Source: Bradyrhizobium oligotrophicum S58 (lineage in GTDB: Bacteria; Pseudomonadota; Alphaproteobacteria; Rhizobiales; Xanthobacteraceae). From it: a stretch of 64,000 nt of DNA. Each line of letters opens with the position of its first letter. Positions within the stretch are counted from its first letter, which is position 1. The notes beneath the pieces are model-generated. The model had not been told where the DNA came from and ran no database searches. It worked only from the letters and a program-made list of their open reading frames with translations. The position numbers were made by a program, and so were the translations under genes. The stretch is taken from positions 7,544,001 to 7,608,000 of the forward strand of contig NC_020453.1 of NCBI RefSeq assembly GCF_000344805.1. Direction: 5' to 3'. This document shows, piece after piece, positions 16,725-24,875 of this stretch.

Positions 16725-17408
16725 ATGCCTGAGATTCATGTCGTTCGAAAAGATAATCGCGCTCTCTACGAGAAATATTTTGATCCCTATTACCGCCTGC
16801 GCCATGAGATCTACGTCAAGCAGCGCAAATGGATGGCACTCGACCGCCCCGACGGCCGCGAAATCGACCAGTTCGACACCGAGGAGTCCGTCTATCTGTT
16901 CTGCATCGACAAGGGTCAGCTGATCGGCTCGATGCGGGCGGTGCCGACGCTGATGCCGACGCTGATGAGCGACATCTTTCCCTATCTCAATCTGCGTGGT
17001 CAGATTCAACGCCCGGATGTCTACGAGCTGTCGCGCATATTCGTGATCCCCGAGCGCCGCGGCGAGCACGCGGGACCGCGCGTCGACCTGCTGCTGCTCA
17101 CCGCAATCATGGAATACGGCATCTCGATCGGGCTGACCGGCTTTTCGATCGTGCTCGAAACCTGGTGGCTGCCGCGTTTCGAGAAGTGCGGCTGGAAAGC
17201 GCGCCCTCTCGGCGTGCCTCACATGATGGATGGAATGTCGGTGATGGCCGTGCTGGTTGATTGTGACGAGACGACGTGGAAGTCGCTATGTACCCAGATC
17301 GGCCTGACGCGGCCGACGCTGACCTGGCAAGGCCTCGAAGACGTCAGCCGCCAGGCCCTGCCGGATATCTTTCTTCAGCTTCCACCAGCCTTTCAGCCAG
17401 CGCAATGA
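16725..17408 (+). CDS. LuxI-family N-acyl/aryl-homoserine lactone synthase
   Basis: A 227-residue autoinducer synthase. The residues conserved in LuxI enzymes are all present at near-canonical positions: R24/R26 (YRLRHEIY), W36, D48 and D51 (EIDQFD), R71 (SMRAVPT), F85, and E101 with R104 (YELSRIF). It makes a homoserine-lactone signal from S-adenosylmethionine and an acyl or aryl thioester. In this bacterial group the characterised enzymes RpaI, BraI and BjaI use p-coumaroyl-, cinnamoyl- and isovaleryl-CoA, so a CoA substrate is plausible here, but the sequence alone does not fix it. It lies downstream of luxR. Confidence 0.93.
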   Translation: MPEIHVVRKDNRALYEKYFDPYYRLRHEIYVKQRKWMALDRPDGREIDQFDTEESVYLFCIDKGQLIGSMRAVPTLMPTLMSDIFPYLNLRGQIQRPDVYELSRIFVIPERRGEHAGPRVDLLLLTAIMEYGISIGLTGFSIVLETWWLPRFEKCGWKARPLGVPHMMDGMSVMAVLVDCDETTWKSLCTQIGLTRPTLTWQGLEDVSRQALPDIFLQLPPAFQPAQ

Positions 17409-17538
17409 GCTGCTCACGGTGCCGCGTCAGTCTCAGTCTATGGAAAGCCTTCAAGAGGCGGTGACCAAGGAGCGTCGCCTCATCCACCTCGAGGGCATAA
17501 AGGTTGGACGGCGTGTTCATGGAATCCATCGCTGACAC
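17344..17538 (-). CDS. Small hypothetical protein overlapping the 3' end of luxI in antisense
   Basis: A 64-residue helical protein (LYALEVDEATLLGHRLLKAF, then RLTRHREQLIALAERLVEAE) with natural-looking composition. It is convergent with luxI, and its last 65 bases overlap the luxI coding end. The start may be GTG at 17538 or the Met six codons in (MNTPSN). Small helical proteins of this look occur widely in Rhizobiales, but I cannot assign a family. Its transcript would be antisense to luxI mRNA. Confidence 0.45.
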   Translation of the reverse strand: MSAMDSMNTPSNLYALEVDEATLLGHRLLKAFHRLRLTRHREQLIALAERLVEAEERYPAGPGG

Positions 17539-17553
17539 TTCAGGTTTTGAACC

Positions 17554-17721
17554 GTGACTGAACCTTCAATCGAGAAGATCATCGAGCGTCTGCAATTTTG
17601 CATCGTAGATGCTCGGGCGATGCAACTCAAAATGTTAGAGAGGATTTTGTCAATATCATTGCTTGAAGCTCACGAGCTCAAGGAAAGATGCGCGCCCAAG
17701 TCGAGCAACAGCAATCACTAG
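17554..17721 (+). CDS. Possible small 55-residue helical protein
   Basis: A GTG-started frame of 55 codons (IEKIIERLQFCIVDARAMQ, then RILSISLLEAHELKERC) lies 145 bp after luxI on the same strand. Its composition is amphipathic-helical and its base composition is lower in GC than its neighbours. There is no strong ribosome-binding site. It could be a small gene on the luxI transcript or a chance frame. Positions 17722-18059 after it show no gene. Confidence 0.3.
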   Translation: MTEPSIEKIIERLQFCIVDARAMQLKMLERILSISLLEAHELKERCAPKSSNSNH

Positions 17722-18059
17722 GTCTCCGCGCTGAAAGCACGCGCCACGGCGCGTGCCCTGCAGCGAGCTTCGCGGCGTCGCATCCGCCGACAAACCGTTG
17801 ATTTCAGTGCCGCTTTGAATGTGAGAGTCCGATCGGAAGACGCGTGATCATGTTTGCCGGATTGCGCACGTCGAACTTGGAAAACTTCGCGGCGGGATGA
17901 TGGCAACGCGCGCACGCAGGCCTGCGTTCAGCAAACTCGGTTTACAAATCTAGACACGGTTGCAGCGTCGGATCGCATCACGGCGATCGGAGTCCCGTAT
18001 AGTGGAACTACTGCTGCCTGCCGATGCGCTCCGACGAGTGCGTCGCACGACTGCCGGAC

Positions 18060-18770
18060 TTACAGTTCCTCGTCGTGAAACCGAGCCGTCTCTGCGATCG
18101 AGGCCCGGTTGGTGCGGTAGGAGTTGGCCTTGTGGCCGAGATCTGGATAACCGAACGAGATGCCGCAGACGACCTTGCGGTCGTCACCTAATCCGAAGTG
18201 CTGTCGCACCAGGTCGGAATGAAACGCCAGCGCCGCCTGCGGCACCGTGGCGATGCCGAGCGCCTGCGCCGCCAGCATGAAGCTCGTCACATAGCCGCCG
18301 CAGTCGATCGCGCCGTAGGTGCCGAGCGCCTCGTCGCTGTGGATGATCGCCACATGCGGCGCGCCGAACAGATTGTAGTTCTCCAGCGCCTGCCGGGCAT
18401 AGCCGGCCTTGTCACCACGTGGGATGTCGAGCGCGTTGTAGAGCTGGAAGCCGCTCTCGCGCCGCCGCTCCAGATAAACGCCCGTGTACTCGCGCGGAAA
18501 CGGAAAGTCGCCCGATGCCGGCTTGCCGCTGGACGCAGCCGCATACATGACTTTCCGAAAGGCCTCGGTCGCCGGCCCGGAGGTGATCTCGAGGCGCCAG
18601 GGCTGGCTGTTGCACCAGGACGCCGTCTTCTGCGCGGCGGTGAGAATACGCTCGATGACGGCGCGCGGCACCGGGTCATCCCGGAAGCGGCGGCAGGAAA
18701 ACCGCGCGGCCATCAGCTCTTCGAGGATGGTGATGGGATCTTGCTCTAACTTTGGCGCTGCTGATGACAT
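18060..18770 (-). CDS. Nitroreductase family protein
   Basis: A 236-residue FMN-dependent oxidoreductase of the nitroreductase superfamily. The N-terminal LMAARFSCRRFRDDPVPRAVIE carries the FMN-binding R-S-x-R motif, followed by AAQKTASWCNSQPWRLEITSG and the C-terminal LAAQALGIATVPQAAL. The substrate is unknown; flavoenzymes of this class reduce nitroaromatics, quinones or enones with NAD(P)H. The start at 18770 is chosen because residues upstream are not family-like. It is downstream of the tandem acyl-CoA dehydrogenase genes on the same strand. Confidence 0.85.
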   Translation of the reverse strand: MSSAAPKLEQDPITILEELMAARFSCRRFRDDPVPRAVIERILTAAQKTASWCNSQPWRLEITSGPATEAFRKVMYAAASSGKPASGDFPFPREYTGVYLERRRESGFQLYNALDIPRGDKAGYARQALENYNLFGAPHVAIIHSDEALGTYGAIDCGGYVTSFMLAAQALGIATVPQAALAFHSDLVRQHFGLGDDRKVVCGISFGYPDLGHKANSYRTNRASIAETARFHDEEL

Positions 18771-18895
18771 GACAACCTTCTGTACAGTTCGACCGGAGAC
18801 GCTCGCGTTGCGCTCGCCCTCCACACCCCCCGCCATTCAGGGGCGGTCGCCAAAGCGACCGAACCCGGAATGGCAGTCGTTGTGATGCAGTGGGA

Positions 18896-20143
18896 TTAGC
18901 TCCGTCCCTTGGTCGGTACCTTGTTGAACGGCACGTCCTTGTCGACTCTGATATCGCCGGGCAGGCCGAGCACGCGCTCGGCGATGATGTTGCGCAGGAT
19001 CTCGTCGGTGCCGCCGGCGATGCGCATCGACGGCGAGGTCAGCAGCATCTGCTGGAATTGGCCTTGCGTCACCCCCTCGTCCGCGCCGGTGAGAACGCCG
19101 GCGCCGCCTTCGAGATCCATGGCATAGGTCGCGATGTCCTGCAGCATGGTGCCGGCGACCAGCTTGCCGATCGAGTTCTCCGGTCCCGGACGTTCGCCCT
19201 TGGACAGCGCCGAGACCGCGCGGTAGCTGGTGTACTTCAGGCCGCTCGCCTTCACCGCCCACGAGGCCAACTTCGAGCGAACCGCGCGGTCATCGATCGC
19301 GAGCCCGTCCTCCATCATCAGGTTGGCGCAGAGTTCGAACATCTCCGGGAAACCGGTCGCGAGCCGCGCGCCGATCGACATGCGCTCGTTCATCAAGGTC
19401 GTCAGCGACACGTTCCAGCCGTCGCCGACCACACCGAGCCGCTGCGAATCCGGGATCACCACGTCGGTGAAATAGACCTCGTTGAACTCCTGCATGCCGT
19501 TGGCCTGCTTGATCGGGCGGACCTCGACGCCCTTGCTCTTCATGTCCAGGAAGAACATCGTCAGGCCCTTGTGCTTGGGCACGTTGGGATCGGTGCGCGT
19601 GATCAGCAGGCCGTAGTCGGAGTAGTGCGCGCCCGAGGTCCAGATCTTCTGGCCGTTGATGATCCAGTCGTCGCCGCGCTTCTCGGCGCGCGTGCGCAGG
19701 CCCGCGACATCGGAGCCACCGGCGGGCTCGGAGAACAGCTGACACCAGATCTCTTCCCCCGCGGCGAGCTTGGGCAGATAGCGCCGCTTATGCTCCTCGC
19801 TGCCATAGGCCATCACGGTCGGGCCGCACATGCCCTCGCCGATCTGGAACGGCTGCGTCAGCTTGCCGTAGACGCCCTCCTCCTGCTGCCAGATCACGCG
19901 CTCGATCGGCGTCGCTCCGCGGCCGCCATACTCCTTCGGCCAGTGCAGGCAGGCCCAGCCGGCGTCGGACTTCTTCTTCTGCCAGGCCTTGCCGACGGCG
20001 ACGATGTCGGCATGCTTGAGGCGGATGCGCCCGAGCGAGGAGCTCGCAAGTTCGGCCTCGAGCTCCTTCGGCGCATTGGCGGCGATCCATTGCCGTGCTG
20101 TATCTCGGAAGGCGGCTTCCTGCGGGGTGTCGTCGAAGTTCAT
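18896..20143 (-). CDS. Acyl-CoA dehydrogenase, long-type subunit (paralogue 1)
   Basis: A 415-residue FAD-dependent dehydrogenase. It has the N-terminal helical domain, the flavin/substrate signature CQLFSEPAGGSDVAGLRTRA, a central beta domain (WIINGQKIWTSGAHYSDYG) and the C-terminal FAD-binding IAGGTDEILRNIIAERVLGL. It oxidises acyl-CoA to trans-2-enoyl-CoA with electron transfer to ETF. It is a close paralogue of the next gene (20265-21515), with the same start (NFDDTPQEAAFR), most of the same motifs and the same end (KVPTKGR versus QVPTKGR). A tandem duplication is therefore clear. Confidence 0.92.
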   Translation of the reverse strand: MNFDDTPQEAAFRDTARQWIAANAPKELEAELASSSLGRIRLKHADIVAVGKAWQKKKSDAGWACLHWPKEYGGRGATPIERVIWQQEEGVYGKLTQPFQIGEGMCGPTVMAYGSEEHKRRYLPKLAAGEEIWCQLFSEPAGGSDVAGLRTRAEKRGDDWIINGQKIWTSGAHYSDYGLLITRTDPNVPKHKGLTMFFLDMKSKGVEVRPIKQANGMQEFNEVYFTDVVIPDSQRLGVVGDGWNVSLTTLMNERMSIGARLATGFPEMFELCANLMMEDGLAIDDRAVRSKLASWAVKASGLKYTSYRAVSALSKGERPGPENSIGKLVAGTMLQDIATYAMDLEGGAGVLTGADEGVTQGQFQQMLLTSPSMRIAGGTDEILRNIIAERVLGLPGDIRVDKDVPFNKVPTKGRS

Positions 20144-20162
20144 GGCCTAACCTCACTTCGTA

Positions 20163-20256
20163 TGCGTAGGGCGGGTTAGCCGAAGGCGTAACCCGCCATT
20201 TGATCAGCGTTGTATGAGCCATCGGCGGGTTACGCTGCGCTAACCCGTCCTACGAC
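20163..20256. repeat. Palindromic intergenic repeat, family D
   Basis: Inverted arms of the type GTAGGGCGGGTTAGC...GTAACCCGCC and GGCGGGTTACGCTGCGCTAAC...TCCTAC flank a short core. It lies between the two paralogous acyl-CoA dehydrogenase genes, so it may have accompanied or followed the duplication. Confidence 0.65.
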
Positions 20257-20264
20257 AGCACGTG

Positions 20265-21515
20265 TTAGTTTCGTCCCTTGGTGGGGACCTGGTTGAACGG
20301 CAGGTCCTTGTCGACCCGGATGTCGCCGGGCAAACCGAGCACGCGCTCGGCGATGATGTTGCGCATGATCTCGTCGGTGCCGCCTTCCACGCGGGTGCCG
20401 GGCGCGCGCAGCAGCATCGCCTGGAATTTTCCGGCGAGCTCCGCCTCGGGGCCGCTGAGCACACCGGCCGCGCCCTGCAGGTCGAGTGCGTAGGCGGCGA
20501 CGTCCTGGATCATCGGTCCGGCGACGAGCTTGCCGATCGAGTTCTCGGGGCCCGGCCGCTCGCCCTTCGACAGCGCCGAGATGGCGCGGATGCTGGTGTA
20601 TTTCAGCCCGCTCGCTCTCACCGCCCAGCTTGCAAGCCGGGAGCGCACGTTGCGGTCCTCGATTGCGGGGCGGTCGTCCAGCATCAAATTGGAGCAGAAG
20701 TCGAACAGCTCCGGAACGCCGGTTGCGACGCCGGCGCCGATCGACATGCGCTCGTTCATCAAGGTCGTCAGCGCGACATTCCAGCCGTCATTGACGGTGC
20801 CCAGCCGCTGCGAGTCCGGAATCACGACGTCGGTGAAGTAGACCTCGTTGAAATCCGAGTGCCCGCTCGCCTGCTTGATCGGCCTGATATCGACGCCGGG
20901 GCTCTTCATGTCCAGAAAGAACATGGTGAGGCCCTTGTGCTTCGGCACGGTCGGATCAGTTCTCGTGAGCAGGATGCCGTAGTCGGAGTAGTGGGCGCCC
21001 GAGGTCCAGATCTTCTGACCGTTGATCACCCAGTCCTCGCCGCGCTTCTCGGCGCGGGTGCGCAGGCCCGCAACGTCGGAGCCGCCGGCCGGCTCGGAGA
21101 ACAGCTGGCACCACACCTTTTCGCCCGAGGCCAGCGGCGGCAGATACTGCCGCTTATGCTCTTCCGACGCGTAGGCCATCATCGTCGGCCCGCACATCCC
21201 GTGGCCGATGATGAACATGCCGGAGAGCTTGCCGAACGGCCCCTCCTCCTGCTGCCAGATCACCCGCTCGATCGGCGACGAGCCGCGGCCGCCATACTCC
21301 TTCGGCCAGTGCAGGCAGGCCCAGCCAGCCTCCGCCTTCTTCTTCTGCCAGGCCTTGGCGACCTGAAGAATATCGGCATTCTTCAGCCCAACGCGGCCGA
21401 GCGAGGTCGCGCGCAGCTCGTCCTCATACTGCTTCGGCGCATTGGCAGCGATCCAGGTACGGGCCTGGCTGCGGAACGCCGCCTCTTGCGGGGTGTCATC
21501 GAAATTCATGGGCAA
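20265..21515 (-). CDS. Acyl-CoA dehydrogenase, long-type subunit (paralogue 2)
   Basis: A 416-residue protein with the same architecture and signatures as its downstream paralogue: CQLFSEPAGGSDVAGLRTRA, WVINGQKIWTSGAHYSDYG and VEGGTDEIMRNIIAERVLGL. It is followed by a 121-bp spacer with a repeat, then paralogue 1. It is preceded by a short-type acyl-CoA dehydrogenase gene on the same strand. A long plus short pair is the composition of known heteromeric acyl-CoA dehydrogenases, so a mixed complex is possible (inference). The substrate is unknown. Confidence 0.92.
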   Translation of the reverse strand: MPMNFDDTPQEAAFRSQARTWIAANAPKQYEDELRATSLGRVGLKNADILQVAKAWQKKKAEAGWACLHWPKEYGGRGSSPIERVIWQQEEGPFGKLSGMFIIGHGMCGPTMMAYASEEHKRQYLPPLASGEKVWCQLFSEPAGGSDVAGLRTRAEKRGEDWVINGQKIWTSGAHYSDYGILLTRTDPTVPKHKGLTMFFLDMKSPGVDIRPIKQASGHSDFNEVYFTDVVIPDSQRLGTVNDGWNVALTTLMNERMSIGAGVATGVPELFDFCSNLMLDDRPAIEDRNVRSRLASWAVRASGLKYTSIRAISALSKGERPGPENSIGKLVAGPMIQDVAAYALDLQGAAGVLSGPEAELAGKFQAMLLRAPGTRVEGGTDEIMRNIIAERVLGLPGDIRVDKDLPFNQVPTKGRN

Positions 21516-21559
21516 GCCTCTGAAATTGTAGCAATCATTGATGCAGCTTTTTCAGTCTC

Positions 21560-21643
21560 GTCATTGCGAGCGAAGCGAAGCAATCCAGGGCCGGAAGGAA
21601 CGTCTGGATTACTCCGTCGCCTTCGGCTACTCGCAATGACGAC
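21560..21643. repeat. Palindromic intergenic repeat, family B, copy 2
   Basis: GTCATTGCGAGCGAAGCGAA and GCAATCCAG lead into a spacer and the inverted CTGGATTACT...CTCGCAATGAC. It is homologous to the copies at 3239 and 41925. It lies between two acyl-CoA dehydrogenase genes. Confidence 0.7.
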
Positions 21644-21661
21644 AGAACACTGAAGCTCACC

Positions 21662-22789
21662 TCACGCCGCGTTGCGCTTGCGCATGCGGTCGATCAGCTG
21701 GTCCTCCCAATAGGACAGGCTGCCGAGCCCGAGCGCGAGCGCGTTGGCGCGGCGGTAGTACATGTGGCAGTCGAACTCCCAGGTGAAGCCCATGCCGCCA
21801 TGCACCTGGATGTTGTTCTTCGAGCAGTGCTGAAAGGCCTGTGTCGCGCTGATGCGCGCCGACGCCGCGGCTTCGGGCAGCTCCGGCGCATTGGTCGAGA
21901 GTGCCCAGGCGCCATAATAGGAGTTCGAGCGCGCCAGGGTCGCCGACACATACATGTCGGCCAGCATGTGCTTGACCGCCTGGAACGAGCCGATCGGGCG
22001 GCCGAAGGCGATGCGATCCAGCGCGTAGTCGCGGCCCATCTCCAGCGCACGGTCCGAGCCGCCGACCTGCTCGAAGGCGGTCAGCACGGCGGCGCGATCG
22101 AGCACCTCCGTGAGGATGCTCCAGCCCTCGCCGGCCGCGCCGAGCGGCTCCGCCTTGCAGTTCTTGAACGTCAGCTCGGCCTGGCCGCGGGTCGGATCGA
22201 GATTGGTCAGCGCCTTGGCCTCGACGCCGCCGGCCTTGGCGTCGACGAGGAACAGCGAGATGTCGCTGTCGCGGCCGGTCGAGCCCGTGCGCGCGGCGAC
22301 GATGATGAGATCGGCGATCGCGCCGTCAGCGACCGGCTTCTTGGTGCCGTTCAGCACGCCGTTCGCGGCCTCTACCTTGATCGCCTTGGGCGACGGATTG
22401 CCGGTGCCCTCGAACAAAGCGAGCGTACCGATCGCTTCACCGCTGGCGATCTTCGGCAGCCAAGCCTGCTTCTGCGCGTCGCTGCCAGCGAGCATGAGCG
22501 CTTCGGCGGCGAGATACACCGTGGATGAGAACGGCACCGGCGCCAGCGCCCGGCCGACCTCCTCGGCGATCACGCACAGCTCGAGATGGCCGGCGCCGGC
22601 GCCGCCATATTCTTCCGGAATGGCGACGCCGAGAAAGCCCATCTCGGCAAAGCCCTTCCACAGCGCGCGGTCATACGGTGCCTGCCCGTCGAGCACGACG
22701 CGCACCGCCTTGGGCGGGCACTTTTCGGCGAGGAATTTCCGCGCCTGGTCCCGCAGCTGCTTCTGGTCGTCGGAGAAATCGAAGTTCAT
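21662..22789 (-). CDS. Acyl-CoA dehydrogenase, short-type subunit
   Basis: A 375-residue acyl-CoA dehydrogenase with an N-terminal FSDDQKQLRDQARKFLAEKC, the middle EEYGGAGAGHLELCVIAEEV, and the C-terminal FQHCSKNNIQVHGGMGFTWE, which carries the Q-x-H-GG-G flavin contact. The usual SEP-GSD flavin loop is replaced by LFEGTGNPSPKAIKV. This is typical of the partner subunit in heteromeric acyl-CoA dehydrogenases, where one chain has reduced FAD contacts. The gene lies upstream of the two long paralogues and downstream of feruloyl-CoA synthase on the same strand. Confidence 0.88.
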   Translation of the reverse strand: MNFDFSDDQKQLRDQARKFLAEKCPPKAVRVVLDGQAPYDRALWKGFAEMGFLGVAIPEEYGGAGAGHLELCVIAEEVGRALAPVPFSSTVYLAAEALMLAGSDAQKQAWLPKIASGEAIGTLALFEGTGNPSPKAIKVEAANGVLNGTKKPVADGAIADLIIVAARTGSTGRDSDISLFLVDAKAGGVEAKALTNLDPTRGQAELTFKNCKAEPLGAAGEGWSILTEVLDRAAVLTAFEQVGGSDRALEMGRDYALDRIAFGRPIGSFQAVKHMLADMYVSATLARSNSYYGAWALSTNAPELPEAAASARISATQAFQHCSKNNIQVHGGMGFTWEFDCHMYYRRANALALGLGSLSYWEDQLIDRMRKRNAA

Positions 22790-22822
22790 CGGATGTCACT
22801 CTATTGTTTGAAAGGCTCTTGG

Positions 22823-22947
22823 TGGTCGTCCCCGCGCACGCGGGCACCCATAACCACCGGCGGTTTGGTGTGCCCGAAACTAGCTCCAGTAGAGTACGGA
22901 TGGTCCTCGGAGTATGGGTCCCCGCGTTCGCGGGGACGACAGCGAGC
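22823..22947. repeat. Palindromic intergenic repeat, family C, copy 2
   Basis: GTCGTCCCCGCGCACGCGGG and CACCCATAACCACCGG at one end, and the inverted TATGGGTCCCCGCGTTCGCG ending GGGGACGACAG at the other. It fills the gap between feruloyl-CoA synthase and the short acyl-CoA dehydrogenase gene. Confidence 0.7.
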
Positions 22948-22964
22948 AAGTGGCAAGGACCTCA

Positions 22965-24833
22965 TCACAGCACGATCACGTCGCTGTCGGGCTTAGCCGC
23001 ATACAGCCGCTCGACCAGTGCGGCGCGGCGGTCGAGGCCGGCGCGCTGGTTGATGTAGCCCTTGTCGGTCAGCTCGTGGCCATCGATCGACGGCGGCTCC
23101 ACCATCAGCATCGCTCGCACGATCCGCCGGCTGCTCGCACCTTCGCACTCCTTGTTATGGGCTTCGAGGCCGCGGCGAACACAGGCGATGACAACGGGAT
23201 GCTTCACGACATCCTCAAAGCTCGCCTCAGGATTTCCAACCAGCTGCCGGCAGGCGTGCAGGTTCGGCCACGCCAGCAGGCCGACATACTCACGATCCTG
23301 CCCCGTCACCAGCGCATCATGGATCGCCGGCGTTGCGGCTGCGATCGCATCGGTGCGCAGCGAGCCGACATGCACGAAGGTGCCGGTCGTCAGCTTGAAG
23401 TCCTCGACGACGCGGCCGGCAAAGATGATGCCTTGCGCGGGATCATTGGGATCGACGAACACGCCGGCATCGCCGATGCAATAAAAGCCCTCCTCGTCGA
23501 ACGCCTTCTTCGTCAGCTCGGGCTGGCCGAAATAGCCGGGCATCACGTTGATGCCGCGCAGCCGCAGCTCATATTTGTCACCGACAGGCACCATCTTCAG
23601 CTCGACACCCGGGAAGGGCAGCCCGATCAGGCCGACGCGCTCCGTATTCCAATAGGTGCCGGTCGAGGTCGGCGCGGTCTCGGTCGAGCCCCAGCCGGTG
23701 TAGAACACGATGCGCTCGCCGGTGGTCTTCACCGCCAGCGCCTGCATCCGCTCGTAGAGATCGTCCGGCAGCCGCGCGCCGCCATAGGCCATGATGCCCA
23801 GATCCTTGAAGAAGGAGCGGCATAGCGCGTCGTCCTTCTCCATCGCCGCCGCAAGCGCGGCATAGCCGGCGGGCACGTTGGCGTAATAGGTCGGCGACAC
23901 CTCGCGCAGGTTGCGGATGGTCTCGTCGAACTGGCCTGGCATCGGTCGCCCGTCATCGATGTACAGCGTGCCGCCCTCGATCAAGAGCGGATTGAACAGC
24001 GCGTTGCCGCCCATGGTGTGATTCCACGGCATCCAGTCGAGCACCGTGGAAATCGGCGCGTCGGGCCCGCGCGGCCGCGTCTGCATCATCATCGCCGCAT
24101 TGGCGCACATCATGCGCTGGGTGTTGATGACGGCCTTGGGCATGCCGGTCGAGCCGGACGTGAACAAGAGCTTGCCGACGGTATCAGGCGTGATCTGCGC
24201 GATCGACGCCTCGACCTCGCTCGTGACCGGCGTCGCGGCCAGATCCGCGTAGCTGATGCTCGGGATGCCTTCGCAGGGGCGGGCGACGTGGACGACGGTG
24301 ACGCCGTCGAGATCGAGCGCCCTGAGCGCCTTCTCGAAGGTCGGGCCGTCCTGCACCATCACCACGCCCGGCTTCACCAACCCGAACAGATATTTGAGCT
24401 TGAGGTGATCGTGGCTCATCAGCGAATAGGCCGGCGACACTGGTGCTGCCGGCAGCCGCGCCTGCATCGCGGCGAGAGTGAGGAGCGCGTGCTCGATCGA
24501 ATTGCCGGAGAGGATCGCGACCGGGCGGCCATCGAGCTTGAGATCGAGAAGCGCTTGCGTCAGCCCATCGGCGGTGCGCTTGGCTTCGGCATAGGACAAT
24601 TTGCGCCATTGCCGATCGGGGCCACCGCGCTGCGCGAGCCAGGTCCGCGCGGGCGCTTCCTTGGCCCAGCGTGCGAGCGGCGCAGCAAGATGCGGCTCAT
24701 AGGCCTGCAGCGCAATGCGCGACTTGATGACGACGACGCCATCATCGCGCCTGATGACATCGATGTCGCGCGCCAGCCAATTGACCTTGCGGAATGCCGG
24801 CTTCTCCAGCACCGCAGCTGTCGTCCCGTCCAT
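22965..24833 (-). CDS. fcs: Feruloyl-CoA synthase (hydroxycinnamate:CoA ligase)
   Basis: A 622-residue AMP-forming acyl-CoA synthetase. It has the P-loop LLFTSGSTGMPKAVINTQRM, A5 motif YTGWGSTETAP and the adenylate-binding FAGRVVEDFKLTTGTFVHVG, where the usual lysine-loop motif is modified as in the feruloyl-CoA synthase branch. The length and the extra C-terminal segment (LDRRAALVERL) also fit this branch. It should activate ferulate, p-coumarate or related aryl-propenoates to CoA thioesters. Known aryl-HSL synthases use such CoA thioesters, and a luxI gene lies about 6 kb away. It is downstream of a crotonase gene, same strand. Confidence 0.85.
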   Translation of the reverse strand: MDGTTAAVLEKPAFRKVNWLARDIDVIRRDDGVVVIKSRIALQAYEPHLAAPLARWAKEAPARTWLAQRGGPDRQWRKLSYAEAKRTADGLTQALLDLKLDGRPVAILSGNSIEHALLTLAAMQARLPAAPVSPAYSLMSHDHLKLKYLFGLVKPGVVMVQDGPTFEKALRALDLDGVTVVHVARPCEGIPSISYADLAATPVTSEVEASIAQITPDTVGKLLFTSGSTGMPKAVINTQRMMCANAAMMMQTRPRGPDAPISTVLDWMPWNHTMGGNALFNPLLIEGGTLYIDDGRPMPGQFDETIRNLREVSPTYYANVPAGYAALAAAMEKDDALCRSFFKDLGIMAYGGARLPDDLYERMQALAVKTTGERIVFYTGWGSTETAPTSTGTYWNTERVGLIGLPFPGVELKMVPVGDKYELRLRGINVMPGYFGQPELTKKAFDEEGFYCIGDAGVFVDPNDPAQGIIFAGRVVEDFKLTTGTFVHVGSLRTDAIAAATPAIHDALVTGQDREYVGLLAWPNLHACRQLVGNPEASFEDVVKHPVVIACVRRGLEAHNKECEGASSRRIVRAMLMVEPPSIDGHELTDKGYINQRAGLDRRAALVERLYAAKPDSDVIVL

Positions 24834-24875
24834 ATTTGCGTCTCCCGAAATATCGTCCTTTGCGGATCTTGATAT

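Noticed and set aside
17722..18059. Possible coding frames in the gap between luxI and the nitroreductase gene
   Set aside because: Frames are short, lack ribosome-binding sites and show no natural protein composition. I see no gene here.
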